From Maniola hyperantus (lineage: Eukaryota > Arthropoda > Insecta > Lepidoptera > Nymphalidae): a stretch of DNA of 64,000 bases. Numbering within the stretch: the first letter of the stretch is position 1; the number at the start of each line of letters is the position of its first letter. Below the pieces are notes generated by a model. The model did no database searches. It was not told the DNA's origin and saw only the letters and a program-made list of their open reading frames with translations. The stretch spans positions 4,091,157 to 4,155,156 of the forward strand of contig NC_048561.1 in NCBI RefSeq assembly GCF_902806685.2, given 5' to 3'. Made by a program: the position numbers and the translations under genes. Positions 29,401 through 41,239 of this stretch are shown one piece after another.

Positions 29401-32400
29401 ATGTCATAATTATGCTCATGACAAAGGAAACAAAAACAAAACAGAAAACCACCGGAAACCAATAAAAAAGGCCTTTTGAAACAGATGCGAAATTCTTATC
29501 GAAATATCCATTGATAGTTTCGACAGGAATCTCTCAACTGAGGTGAAAGTTGTTAGTCCATTGATCTGCTTTATCATATCTCGCAAACTACTTCTTACAT
29601 TTTGATATCGACGCTTGAAAGGCAACCCTCACTAAGCGACATTGAGTAAATTTTACAGGTGATTTAAAGTTCAAATATTTATAAAAAAATCATAAAAATT
29701 CACCTAATTGTTCGATTAAAATGATGTTAACACTCGTAGAAATCGTTTTTTTAGCTATCCAAATTGTTAAAATAAGACACCTGACACTTATAAATACCGG
29801 TTTGTGTCGGTTAGATAAAATTGACCTGATTTGATAAACAGGTAAAATTATCTAAATCATCACTGTGTTGTGTGCAGTAACATGTAAAAATAGGTAAACT
29901 TACTTTGTTTAGAATTTTGATACAAAAAGATTGATCTAAAAAGATCTGATAGTTTAAAAAAAATCAAGTAAATTTACCTAAGCAATTGTTTAATGATTTC
30001 TGTGATTGTGGAAATTGTATCTTAGTTATTAAAATCACCCCAAACCTCCGTTTGTAACTGACACTTAACCAAGAACTGTTTATGTAATTATTATCATGCA
30101 CGAAAATAAATGAAATAAATTTTTGTAGAATCTTTATTAAAAATTAAACAAAAATACGCTACGTAGTGCCGACCATAAAAAATTAATAAGGAAACTAATT
30201 ATGACATAACATTCAGTCTGAGATCAATAAATGTTTTAATTGAACAATTATTATTGCTGTCGTAATTATAAATTACACCATCATCTTAATCATTTAGTAT
30301 TTTAGTAGGTATCTAAAAAAAAATTAACTTACAATTCTCAGTAAATGAATTATTAATAAACTACATATTAAATATAGTAAACAAATCAAATAACATTCTT
30401 ACAAAATAACAGCAAGATATACTTACTGTGCAAAGTGTGAACATTTTTGACACAATCCATACTAATATTATAAATGCGAAAGTGTGTCTGTCTGTCTGTC
30501 CGTCTGTCTGTCTGTCTGTCTGCTAGCCTTTCACGGGCCACCTGTTCAACCGATTTTGATGAAATTTGGTACAGCGATAGCTTGCATCCCGAGGAAGGAC
30601 ATAGGCTATTTCTTATCCCAGAAAATCAAAGTTCCCATGGGATTTTCAAAACCTAAATCCACGTGGACGAAGTCGCGGGCATCAGCTAGTTATTAATATT
30701 GCTGTAATTATTATAATAACAACGCTTAAATTATTCTCTTAACATAATTATAATCAGTCGCTTGTAACAATCAAGATTTTTCATATCAAAAATATAGCAA
30801 AAAAAATCTTTAATCTAATTATACCGTTACAAAATACTTAAATCTTTAGTACGTGAGATCTTGTTTTCGTTTAAGAATTCTGGTGTCATAGTATGCCAAA
30901 TGACAAAACGAAAATTCCGAAATAACAGTCAAGCGAAACCTGGTTAAAAAATATGAAAATATAAAGAGTCGTTGGTTTTCTTCGAGTTCTGCATGTTTAG
31001 AGGAGGAGGTTACGAGTTAGAAATAAAATAAGTAGCGTGTTCGTAACTCAGTAAGTATACTCGCTTTGTCCAGAGGATCCACCACATCCCCATTTTGTAA
31101 ACAGTTTTAGATGTCTCAGTGTAGGACTGTTAACAGAGTCGATCATTAAAATTCGATTAACAGTGTGATCCAGTAAATCCTGCAGCTTCAATTAGCATAG
31201 GTGTCAGTTAATTCAATGCTTGATTGTGGAGGATAGCACATCTTTTTTGCATTACTTAATAAATTATTAGATGGCAAAATATTGCAGTTCTTCTGAATTA
31301 AACATGCTTTTAAGTAACCATATTGAGATTTCGACAAATCTAAATCAATATAAATACTCAAAGCCTCATGGACAGAGAAAGAACTTACAGTTCCAGAGTC
31401 ATAGAATACTTTTTCCTTGATGATCCGTTTTTCGTCCCTACTCAAATCTCGCATCACGGCTACAAGAGAAGCTTCTTCCAAGTATAAGTGTTGTATATTT
31501 GTTCAAATCCATTTTCCTGAACTAACTCCATATTCTTGCGTTTTTTAGATTTCTCAGATAAGTCTTCATATGGCTTCGATGGTCGACCACGTTCTGTAGG
31601 TGTTGTCGTTGATATGTTTGAAGGTACTTCATCGAGCGTTACCTTAAATTGGCCGTCTAGCCACGAGGAATTTTTGCTGTAAACTCGGTCTTTTGTTCAA
31701 CGACAAAATTACACGTTCGACTTGAGAGAAGTAATCTTTGAATACTTTCCAAAACTTGTTGACTTTTTTAAGACGATAAACCGTAATTTTCTTCCAAATG
31801 TCTTTGAATATCTTCAGATGAAGTTTCATTATTGATGAAAAAGTTCCACAGTTCGCGACAAGATACAACGAATTCACTCATTTTGTAAAAAGTTCCACAG
31901 TTCGCGACGAGATACTACCAATTCACTCATTTTGTAAAAAACTTGATAGCAACTAATGGTGTTTTGTAAACTATAAGGTATGACCAGAAATTCAAGGCCT
32001 ACCCTTCAGTTACCCTTAGAAGGAGCGGGTGCAAAACTGATATCAATTATTTTGCACCCAAGATTGGTTTCTTAATTGCTACTATCATAATTAAACCACA
32101 TTCCGAAATCGCAGTCATGCAAAAACAGTTTAAAACTTAATTTTTTTTATAAACATAATAAATAATGGCCAAAACTATTCACTGGTTAGAATATCCTTCG
32201 CACCACTCGCTCTAGAATGCCTTATTATAGATAGACCTGTTAGTTAAGGGTAAAGTACGTCATAACATTCCTATGACCTAGCCGGGTTCTAATGTACTGA
32301 AATTCATTACGCCCTAAGGGTAGTTTCACTTAATGTAGGATATTCCAAATTATGGATTTACTGGTCATGTTAAGGGCAGAAATGAACATCGTCCAGTACT

Positions 32401-35400
32401 GCAAAATAATAATACATTTCCTTTGAGAACCTCGATAGCTCAACGGTCAAAGGAGCGGACTGAAAACCGAAAGGTAGCCGGTTCAAATCCCACCCGTTGC
32501 ACTACTGTCGTACCTACTCCTAGCACGAGCTTTACGCTTAATTGGAGAGAAAAGGGGAATATTAGTCAGTAATTAACTTGGCTAGTATTTAATAAAAACA
32601 GATACGAAATGTCGGTCGGTAATATTGACCGGAATCTCGCATCTGTTTTGGATGTACAAAAAAAAAGATTCCGACGAATTGAGAACCTCCTCCTTTTTTT
32701 GAAGTCGGTTAAAAATAAATACTAAGTACACTAATAATACCTTTAAGATCTGTAAACTAACCCAAATTCGCAATAAGGAGAATTGAATTGAATACGTACG
32801 AAAGACAAATCCGAGCTTTTGTATGTGACTCCGTCGTATCCGAACCGTAGAATGAAGTTCATCGAGAAAATGGAGAATATGCATCGTATATCGGTTGTCG
32901 CTGGTATAAAATACCGGTACGGGCCGCACCAGTATGAAACTTTTGGTTCGTATTCCACTGACTCTGGAAACTCTTCTCTTGGGTTTATTCTGTCCAAAGG
33001 AATGACGAATCAATTATTTTTATTATTAACTAGCTGATGCCCGCGACTGCAATCCGCGTGGGATTAAGTTTTTTAAAAATCCCGTGAGTTAAGGTGTGCT
33101 GTCACCAGGCTGCTGTCGCGCCATGCTCAGGTGTGAGACCTCCACCGTCAGCCAATGTTATTCCGCAGTGAAGCCGGATTGAATGAAAGTCTTCATGCGA
33201 TGAGATTTGATTTATTGCAATTACATTTACAATTTAATTGATTAAGACTTTAATTACTTTATATAAAATTGATACGCGGTTAATTTGCGATTGCGAGGGT
33301 GAAGCGAGTTATAGCTTCAGCGCGACGCGACTCGTAGACGATGATGTACCGGAATGATGGTTACTCCCATGGGTGGGATGGAGTATTTATACATCGCACC
33401 GCTTGGTCGACTCGTGGGAGCGAACTGCAGTCACGTAGACCAGATCTTCCATCTTCACTAATGGATGTGGTTATCAGTGCATCTTGATGTTTTAGCTTTT
33501 TTGCGCCGGTGTGCTTAAGATATGAGTAAAAGTCTGTTTATCTTTAAAATGTTTTTTGTTGGATTGCGTTTGTTTATTCCTTGACTAGTCATGAGGTCTG
33601 GTTTCTTGACTCGTGGAAACTCTGATTTTCCAGGATAAAAAGTAGCCTATGTTATGTTACTCCCCAGGTCTATCCCCATCTATACCTATGCAAAAAATCA
33701 CGTCAATCCGTTGCACCGTTGCGGCGTGATTTAAGGACAAACCAACCAACAAACACACTTTCGCATTTATAATAAGGGTACTGATAGCATAACGGTTACG
33801 GAGCGGACTAAATTCTGAAAGGTCGGCGGTTCAAATTTCAAACCCCACCAGTTGCACTATGATCGTAGCTATTCCTAGCACAAGCTGTTCGCAAAATTGG
33901 AGGGGAAAGGGGAATATTAGTCATCATTAACATTCATAGCTAAGATTCTTTAAAAAGTCACTGGCAAAAGTGCGAATCAGACTCGCTCACCGAGGGTTCC
34001 GTACTACAGTCGCATTTTTTCGACATTTTGCACGATAAATCAAAAATAAATACCCTATAGGTTTTCCTGACAGACAGACAACAAAGTGATCCTATAAGTC
34101 ATAAGGATTCCTTTTGTCCTTTTGAGGAACGAAACCCTAAAAAAAGCCAAAACATACTTATAAATGCATTGTGCGTCGCTCCAGTTATCATCTGAGTGGC
34201 AATAAAGTCCTTGGCTTGGGTCTTTGGCTTGAAACTGTTCTGCGTGAGGACCCACGTAGGTGGTCTCCGAGTGTCTGTGGTAAAACCCGCTAAAAGCGAA
34301 AGCTCCTGCAAATGTGATACGGATTAAACTAATGGAAGTCTGCTGCTGGATATAGGTCTCTCGAAGGGATTTCCAAGACCCACGCTCTTGTTCTTTTGTT
34401 CAAACTTTAAAAAAAAGAGAGAATTCGTTGACAGATTGAACATGTCACCCTCATGGGAGCATAATCATTAACTATAGACTTCGATTATACAGCGTTAGTT
34501 TTAGTATAAGCAAAAACCGAAAACGTCGAATATTTTTATATAAAAAAATTGTATATAATATTTCAAAAATATTTAATGAAAATGAATGAAGTTATACGCT
34601 TGTGTTGAGATGTTGTGCTCGCAAAAACATGGTCACCCTAAGCGGGCGGCTGTGAGCGAACGAGACGCCTGGCGTCGATCGTACGCGCTGCCGCTTGTGC
34701 AGCTCGAATCAGCTGGTGCATGCGGTCATTCAACTAGGTGTTCAAACTTGCAGGATTTCAAAGTATTTTTTTGGTCGAAATGTAATAACACTGTTTAAAA
34801 ACGATAGCATTGATTTTGTTACCGACTCTGAAAAAATTGCGTTCAGGTTTAGCTCCATCCATCCATAGGTCACTGGTTCATATCCGGTTCGAAGGACCAA
34901 AAAATGTGGGGGTTGTTGATATTGATATAAATGATAACTGATAACGTCCTTCGATCGCTCCTTTAATGATATTAATTGATATTGATAATTGATATGATAA
35001 TGATATTGATGATGTGTGCGATTCGCGGCGCGGCCGGTGGTGCACTGTCATTGTGAACTGCTAGGCGCCAGCACGAGGATTGCGTAAACTGCTGACACAG
35101 CACAGTTCAGTGTTCGGTACACACAGTGTCCCGAACATATACTAAAACTAAAACGTTAGTTTTAGTATAGTGCAAAGGGTCCACCAGAATACTGTTACGA
35201 GTAGCTAACTCCTTCAAATTAATGTTAAACTTAATGTCCAGTGATTAAGTATGTATGCATGTACCTATGCAATAATAAAAAGAAGTAATCACTTAGTTGG
35301 GGTAAAGTGCTATCACCAAACTATGTCTTAAAATATAATTTAATACGAATTGGGAGAAAAATGCAAGTATCGCCAAAGGTTCCCCAAAACACTCTGCTGT

Positions 35401-38400
35401 AGGGATCTGCCCTCCAATTGAGTAATAAAAACAAATTCATCGTAATCGTCAACAAATTCTGCCCTTGGATTGGCTGTGATAAAAATGTAAACAGCGAATC
35501 AACCAATCAAAGGGCAGAATTTTTTGACGATTATGATAACGATGAATACGTTTTTCTTACACAATCGGGGGGCAGGGATGGTTTAATTTGATTTGCGTTT
35601 TTCTGTTGCGAGGCCATTCCAGCAACATGACCCAAATGTTTATTGGTCCTTCGAGCTATATTGTTCGCTTGCTTACTGCTATAAATATCACTTGTAATTG
35701 TATACCTCTAAACGTGTAGCAATGCGGTTTCCTCTCACTAGACAGAATCATCTGAACGTCTTCTTGATTGTGTGGAGATGCTATGTAGTACGACGTTCCC
35801 AGACACTTGAACTCTGTAAAAGAACCGTATACTTTCATGAATAGAACGGGGACTTGGAGTGTCATATCTTTTGATGTAAAAAGTGACTGTCATAATGTCC
35901 AGAAATAAAAATAAATTTGTATTGCCCGCCTCTAGGCTAAGTAAAGTTAGCATTTCATTTGCTCGTAATTGATCTAGAGCGTCACTAATTCCTCTCTCAG
36001 AAGTATTGCTGACAACGATTCTCTCTCCCATGATGAAGGCGAGACCTGTGATCCACCCGCGAATAAAGAACACCTCGTCCTCTATACTATACCTCGGGGA
36101 TAACGGAGAAAGTACGAGTAAAGTACGTAGAGATCCATCACAGAGGATATTGTGAGTTTACAGAACTGGCTGGTGAGTCCACTCAACAAGAGAGTGTCAG
36201 GTCATCAAATCCAGTACGCATTTGTGTTTTACGGGTTTCATTGAATATAACACTCATATTATCAACCATGGAATTATCTAGCAACACAAGATAGGTCATC
36301 AAGAAACCCATGAATTGTCCCACATCTATTTTTGACATCTCTGACAGATTGACAAAAGGTGGGGTGGATGATTCTTCCATTGCTCTTTTCTCTAATGCAA
36401 ATATGATAGATGCATCCCGTCTATCTAGTATCCACGTCGCAAATTTGTATGCCATGTGCGCTGCGTAGGATGGCTTTGGGGTCCATGGTCCGCATGCTGC
36501 CCAGCATCGCTCGGTCATCCGTGGTGGGAAGAGAAGCCATGGCGGTGGGAATGGGGACGCCTTTATAAGTCACATGAGATAGAGAGAACACCTCTGGTGG
36601 GATTGTCCATGTAAAACATCCATTACTCAGCACAATGGCAAAGGGGGAACAGGGCCCCTGGTGAGACGCCAATCTTGACTGGAGTCGCCTCTCAGGACAA
36701 GTGATATCGTCTTTGTGTAATCTTCTACAGGTACCTTCTCCCATGTTGTTATGTAAGTTTGCTCCTGCTGAGCGGCTATGGTCACTCCTTCTATGGGTAT
36801 TCCCTATCCTACCTCTCTGAGCTGTTGAGCAAGGTAGTGGTACATGTGTCCGGTGTGAGCGTCCTGAGAACCGGGTCTGACCGACGAGAGAGGATATGGT
36901 CAATGGTGTCGTTCTCTAACTTCCGTATTCGATGTAGCATGTCTTCCTCAGAGTTCCACTCTCTACATGCTATATAGCCTGGATAGACTGGGTGTTGGAG
37001 AATTTCCTCACAAAAGCCTCTTGCTTTCCAGCATTTGAGAGGGTCATGAGTTTGGACAGTAACTTTGGATTACAGGGTTGAATGCGCATTAAATCGTCTA
37101 GTAGGGCGTCCTTTTCTGCATCCACTTCGGGTGTAAACAATGGGAGTAATTCTTTGTTACAAATCAAGGAAGGAAGGCCCTCCGCAATCTTATCCTTGAT
37201 GTAGTTCTCCGGCTGCCGTGGCATATGGAGTGGGAGGGATTGAGGGTCTTGCACTAACATCTTTGGGTCTATGTGCCGCATAGCCGTAGTAGCAACTCTC
37301 AGATACTCTTCTCGATATCGTGGCTGAGATAGCAGTGTCTTAGAGAGGCTCAGTTGATTAGTGAGAGGATCTTGGACTGAGCGGGTGCAAAAGTTTGCAA
37401 ACAAGATGACAGGAAAGCCTCCAAGAATTCTGGAGACAGATACCAGGCACGTGATGTATTCTGAGGACTGTCGCCATAAGGCGGGGAATCTCTCATGGAG
37501 CGCTATACTAGCCTCTATCACTGCCACCCAGTAGGCCGCAACCGGACCATGATAACTAATAAAATACTTACTAATCTATGACCACTTTTTTGTTTTATTG
37601 TAAACTAGCTGATGCCCACGACTTCGCACGCGTGGATTTAGGTTTTTAAAAATCCTGTGGGAACTCTTAAATTTTCCGAGATAAAAAGTAGCCTATGTCC
37701 TTCCCTGGGTTGCAAGCTACCTCTGTACCAAATTTCGTCAAAATCGGTTGAACGATTGAGCCGTGAAAAGCTAGCAGACAAGCAGACAGACAGACACACT
37801 TTCGCATTTATAATATTAGTATGGATGAAAAATTCATAAAAAAACAGTTTTGTCAATTTTCACATTGTCCGATGGTACCCACACTAGGTAGTCCTGTGTC
37901 GTGGTTACCTGATTCGCATTAACAATAAACACTAGTGATTTTAGTAGTGATATCATGAACAGACCTGGGCTCGTGTACAATCCGAAAGGTATTTTGGCCT
38001 GTGTCGATTTTATCTTCGCCTCGGAGGTGTCCATTTTCTTATTTAATTTCAACAGCACCATTGACATAAGTGCCATGTCGGTTTCGAAGAGCAATCGTTT
38101 TAAATCCTTTATGTGAGTGTCTATGAATGCGAACAGCTTCTTCTGAGATGTTTCCAAGATTTCGCTACGTTCCGTCTGTATGAAAACATAAAAAAGTTGT
38201 GAAGTAGAAGTGTAAAGTTTACGTGTCCAGTGGAATCAGATTGCTACAGTTTGTCATATCCAAGGATGTAAGAAACGTATACAGGGTATAACCAGAACGC
38301 TGGCAAAAACGAAGACAGGTGATAGTACTGATGATTGCTGATATGATACCACAAAAGAGACGCGAAAAATTATATATAAAAATCCTATAATTTTGTAAAA

Positions 38401-39096
38401 ATTTACGATATATTGCAAATAAAAATAGTCACTTACCGGATCAGGGAACGCGCTCCGATGATGGGTCCCAGGTTGATGATTTCGCGACTATAAATTCGGT
38501 TTTGTGCCGAGAGCCGTTAGAGGCTTTCTTGCGTAAACGTCGCAGTTCGCGGAATGTATGTGTCAAATTCGCATGACAGCTGTTGACAGCACTAAGTGTT
38601 GCCGGTTTAATAAGCGGCTACATTGTTAAATCCCAACCGATTGTAAAAATTTGGAAAAGATAGCTATTTCGTTCTAGAATAATTAACATGTCAGAAATGC
38701 GAAACAATCTGAAACTATCGATATTTCGAACCAGTTCACGTGTCATGGTCACGACGAGACTGCGGTGTTGCAAGAGATGAGACCTGTCATGGTGTATCGA
38801 ACTACCCTCTTTCTTGTTCTTTTCTCTGGAACTTCGTGAGCTGTTCGGCAAAATACACTCACAGCGTCGAAAGCGAATTTTGTTCGCGAAATGCGAATTC
38901 GCTTCCGTACGCGCAGCCGTTTCTCTGTCCACAAAAAATCTTTAGAACTGATAGAATAGAAAAATCGTTAGTTAAAACTTACAGGATTATGCGGTTCCTT
39001 TATTCTTGCGTTCATGTAACTTGTGTATTCCATAAGTCTCTCGAACTTTTCGTCTGCATAACTTCGTTTGGGATCTATCTCCTTCGCACTCGGCAT
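26466..39096 (-). CDS. Unrecognised three-exon gene, 167 residues
   Basis: Exons on the minus strand at 38983-39096, 37909-38175 and 26466-26588 have GT-AG borders (acceptors TTTTTTCCAG, TTTTCATACAG, TCTTCCACAG; donors GTAAGT and GTAACC), and all junctions are phase 0. The product starts MPSAKEIDPKRSYADEKFER and is highly charged. The middle exon has a helical, Lys-rich stretch and then a hydrophobic segment (LFMISLLKSLVFIV), a possible membrane anchor. The last exon is Trp/Asn-rich (MSCWNWACKWRHNQNQ). I do not recognise the family. The last intron is over 11 kb and holds the viral fossil and many repeats, so extra exons or a wrong last exon are possible. An acceptor just above the ATG implies an upstream 5' exon. 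Confidence 0.5.
26953..27142 (+). repeat. Dispersed repeat family A, subtype 2
   Basis: CTAGCTTGGGCTCGCGACTT to CCTTTTATAATATACTAG. It runs directly into the next family A copy. Confidence 0.8.
27146..27354 (+). repeat. Dispersed repeat family A, well preserved
   Basis: GATGCCCGCGACTTCGTCCG to CATTTATAATATTAGTATGG, close to the consensus of the family. It is back-to-back with a subtype 2 copy. Confidence 0.9.
27400..30450. other. Decayed transposon-derived stretch with internal duplications
   Basis: No intact gene. Segments at about 28700-28920, 29040-29300 and 29390-29620 are diverged copies of one another, sharing AGTTCTGCATGTCAT, TTTCGACAGGAATCT, AGGTGAAAGTTGT and ATTGATCTG blocks. They are interrupted by AT-rich DNA. 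Because such blocks recur on both sides of the decayed ORF at 31000-31930, I think this is the rest of that element, but this is inference. Confidence 0.45.
30458..30692 (-). repeat. Dispersed repeat family A, minus-strand copy
   Basis: The complement of the full family: ATACTAATATTATAAATGCG, (GTCT)n, GATGAAATTTGGTAC, to CGTGGACGAAGTCGCGGGC. Confidence 0.9.
31000..31930 (-). pseudogene. Decayed transposon ORF of an uncharacterised insect family
   Basis: Fragments on the minus strand run in order: MSEFVVSCRELWNFF near 31881, GRPSKPYEDLSEKSKKRK near 31590, RDLSRDEKRIIKEKVFYDSG and SIYIDLDLSKSQYGYL within 31188-31481, then LQDLLDHTVNRIL and KWGCGGSSGQSEY near 31070-31180. I recall this block order from repeated uncharacterised ORFs in insects and hydrozoans, but I cannot name the superfamily. 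Stops and frameshifts separate the blocks. A tandem duplication of about 50 bp repeats the start region (31842-31890 and 31893-31938). Confidence 0.6.
32428..32575 (+). mobile_element. tRNA-derived SINE, copy 2
   Basis: It opens with a tRNA-like head (TCGATAGCTCAACGGTCAAAG, GGACTGAAAACCG, GGTTCAAATCC) and continues into the same body as 1322-1480 (GTCGTACCTACTCCTAGCAC). It is followed by the end of another repeat with CGACGAATTGAGAACCTCC at 32665. Confidence 0.85.
32743..32997 (-). CDS. Open frame, possible lone exon, unrecognised
   Basis: An 84-codon open frame with protein-like composition (ESVEYEPKVSYWCGPYRYF, FSMNFILRFGYDGVTY) preceded on the minus strand by CTTTGGACAG, a weak acceptor. 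It ends at TAA. No partner exon was found. It could be an exon of the unknown gene whose intron it lies in, a transposon remnant, or chance. I do not recognise it. Confidence 0.25.
   Translation of the reverse strand: MDRINPREEFPESVEYEPKVSYWCGPYRYFIPATTDIRCIFSIFSMNFILRFGYDGVTYKSSDLSFVRIQFNSPYCEFGLVYRS
33033..33785 (+). repeat. Dispersed repeat family A, split by a solo LTR
   Basis: The left part, 33033-33086 (GCTGATGCCCGCGACTGC), and the right part, 33616-33785 (GAAACTCTGATTTTCCAGG to TTTATAATAAGGGTACTG), are one copy opened by the insertion at 33087-33611. Confidence 0.85.
33087..33611. mobile_element. Solo LTR, gypsy-like
   Basis: It inserts inside a family A repeat whose reading is otherwise continuous. 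It is flanked by a perfect 4-bp duplication CGTG (33083-33086 and 33612-33615). Its ends are inverted relatives, AGTTAAG and CTTGACT. At 525 bp it contains a plausible promoter (GAGTATTTATACATCGC). AGT...ACT ends with 4-bp duplications fit insect gypsy-type LTRs. No internal region remains, so it arose by LTR-LTR recombination. The family is not identified further. Confidence 0.75.
33784..33930 (+). mobile_element. tRNA-derived SINE, copy 3
   Basis: GGAGCGGACTAAATTCTGAAA and the body TTCCTAGCACAAGC, GGGGAATATTAGTC match copies 1 and 2, with a small duplication inside the B-box region. Confidence 0.75.
33955..34140 (-). repeat. Dispersed repeat family B, deleted copy
   Basis: Complement: CAAAAGTGCGAATCAGACTC, TTTTGCACGATAAATC, then directly CTGACAGACAGACAAC. 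The middle is lost. Confidence 0.75.
34480..35175. repeat. Possible composite MITE with GTTAGTTTTAGTATA ends
   Basis: GCGTTAGTTTTAGTATAAG near 34494 is matched in inverted and direct form at 35138-35168 (ATACTAAAACTAAAACGTTAG). The interior holds a GATATT-rich simple-sequence stretch (34915-35005) and a GC-rich patch. No gene is supported. Confidence 0.45.
35432..35548. mobile_element. Short foldback MITE
   Basis: AATTCATCGTAATCGTCAAC and CTGCCCTTGGATTGG at the left pair with CCAATCAAAGGGCAGAAT and TTGACGATTATGATAACG at the right; about 117 bp. Confidence 0.85.
35650..37530 (-). pseudogene. Endogenous viral element: broken L (polymerase) gene of a non-segmented negative-strand RNA virus
   Basis: On the minus strand, fragments match the middle and C-terminal part of Mononegavirales-type L proteins in the right order. 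The longest open stretch is 36970-37527; it carries the conserved LGG-P ... R ... DPLT block that follows the polymerase palm (about 37430-37365) and a KFSNT-type segment near its end. Then come frame-shifted pieces at about 36800-36965, 36660-36800, 36420-36660 and 36183-36518 (capping/connector region, with a GVT block near 36780), and methyltransferase-region pieces at 35656-36073. At least four frame changes or stops break it. The catalytic palm (GDNQ) and N-terminus are absent; the copy stops about 75 bp before a family A repeat. No N, P, M or G genes are seen. It is clearly fossil. The exact family (rhabdo-, nyami-, chuvirus-like) is not decided. Confidence 0.8.
37606..37825 (+). repeat. 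Dispersed repeat family A, well preserved
   Basis: GATGCCCACGACTTCGCACG to CATTTATAATATTAGTATGG. It lies between the viral fossil and the middle exon of the unknown gene. Confidence 0.9.
38290..38425 (+). repeat. Dispersed repeat J, copy 2
   Basis: CAGAACGCTGGCAAAAACG through GATAGTACTGATGATTGCTG to TTACGATATATTGC. It matches 24000-24115 at roughly 88 %. Confidence 0.75.
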
Positions 39097-40139
39097 GTTG
39101 TATGGTCTCTGGAAAAAAGTGTGGGTGTCGGGGACTTCGATGGCCCTTATGATGAATTCACTAAATAAAACTTTTATTGTGTGAACATTACTTTTTAATG
39201 AGTAAACAGATATACAAAAGCTGTCATCACTGACTGAACACTAGACTGACTGACTGACGCAGCGCGGCGTGCGTGCGTTTCTTATGAATTGTTCGGGGTT
39301 CACATTTTACACTCACATCCCTCCTAGCGGCGCGAAGAGTGGGTTTCCAACAAGTCCGGGCTTGGGTATCAATGCTCCTGTTCATATCACTCACTTAGTT
39401 TAAATACCTTAACTAGCAGCTAATATTAAAATGTAGATAAGTCCCAATTAGTTGGAATCGCGTGTGGTTGCTTACTGTGCACTGGACACGTGTGACCTAA
39501 TGACTTAACATGTGTGATTTGAACTAGGTCATCGTTGGGATATGTAACACGCCTCCTTGCTAACTTAAACAACCTGGGTATCTACTTATAAACATAATAT
39601 ACAAAATGGTGCTAAACCAAAATTAAGATGTATTACTCACAGTTTCGACTGTAGGAAATGAGAGTCGCGCGAGCTGAAAAGTACAAAGAAACTTTGTCAT
39701 TCTCTCCCGTCCTCTTAAAGCTGGGCATTGACATTCAGTTTTTCACGTCAGCTGAACTGACGTCCATCTAAAATTTGATCGTGAGTGTCGAATCATCACT
39801 CCAGTTTTAACTGACGATGCGCCAGGAAATTTTCCGTGGCTACCATAATCCAACCCGGCGCGTCGCTCCAAATTGCTCGTGACTGTGTGGTCGTCATTCC
39901 AACGGCGTCAGCTCGCTCGCAGCGCCCGCGGAGATTGAGTCCTTGATCAGTAGCTTCATGTAATCCTTTAATACACTGAGTATTGCTCTACATGTTTCTG
40001 GAATTATGACTCCTAGACGCTGTGGAGAAATATCTCCACAGCGAAGAATTAAAAATTTCCAACTGCAATAGCAATTGGAAATTTTAATTGGAAATTTTAA
40101 ATTTTAATATAACTCATTCCCGATGCTAAGAAGCGAAGA

Positions 40140-40225
40140 GTGGCAGTCAATCTCTCATGAGGGCTAATGGCTTCTCTCATGAGGGCTAATGGCTTCTCTC
40201 ATGAGGGCTAATGGCTTCTCTCATA
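40140..40225. repeat. Short tandem repeat, 24-bp unit
   Basis: Three copies of TCTCTCATGAGGGCTAATGG plus CTTC, followed by a partial fourth. Confidence 0.9.
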
Positions 40226-41239
40226 TTAGTATCCTGTTTAGCAATATGGAGTTACAAGGTTTAAAAGCCTCAAATATGTTGTTTCGTCCATCTTTAAATA
40301 GTTTCTACAGTCTTGGTTCTAACGATAAGACATTTAACAAATTGATGTGAGTGAATTGATTACTTTTTTTAAGCCCTTCTTTCAGCCATTGCTTTCTTTC
40401 TTGTTTTTCGGTGAGTATATGGCAACAAACAGTAGCCGCAGTAAGAATTCATGTTTCTTCTTCGGAATCAGAATTCTTTTTTTTTTACTCAAATAGTTAG
40501 GTAGTACACCTCCCAGTAGAAAACTGAAGAGCCGGAGTGACGCCAGTAAGTGGGGAAATTTAGTTGGCCTAAACCATTTGGAGTGACGCCACAGCTTTAC
40601 GTCTAGACTGTCGCGAAAAACTGACCGTCAATGCCCAGCATAACTCTTTATCACTGCAGGGGAAATGTCAGTATCGTCATTAAATAAAGAAAAAAATAAA
40701 ATTAATCAATTAAAGAGGAAGATGTCGATGGCTGGGGTATTATTCAGTATTTTTCGTTGATTTCGAATATTTTTCAGCGGTACTCATTTTATGCAGAAGA
40801 AATGAAAAAGAGATTGCCCATTTTCTTAGGAGCTTTGGGCCCCCCCCCTTATATAATTGTTATGTCATCATGGTTTTAATTTTATTTTGTAGACAAATAA
40901 TTAACTCTTTATATTCTGCAAACGATTTCTATTTATTCACCCCGGTTATAAAGAAATCTTATTTTTTATATTGCTGATATTGAGTTTATATTTAATTAAT
41001 ACTTCTTCAAAATAAATGCATGTTTACGATTCTAACTGTAATTGTGGATATTTTCAATAATAGAGTGAAAAAATGTCGTTATAAAACATAAACGTAAAAA
41101 AATAACTTTAAAAATTTAAAAAAAAAATTTAAGTTTTGACACGACGCCACAAAAAAGGGCCCGTTCACGGGCGATCTCCTTTGCTAGAAAAAAATGCTAA
41201 AAAGTTTAGCTACATAAAATTGTGGCTGTCTGTCACCAA

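Noticed and set aside
38618..38932. 104-codon minus-strand frame near the unknown gene's first exon
   Set aside because: It overlaps a dispersed repeat also seen at 47605-47680 and has no protein-like features.
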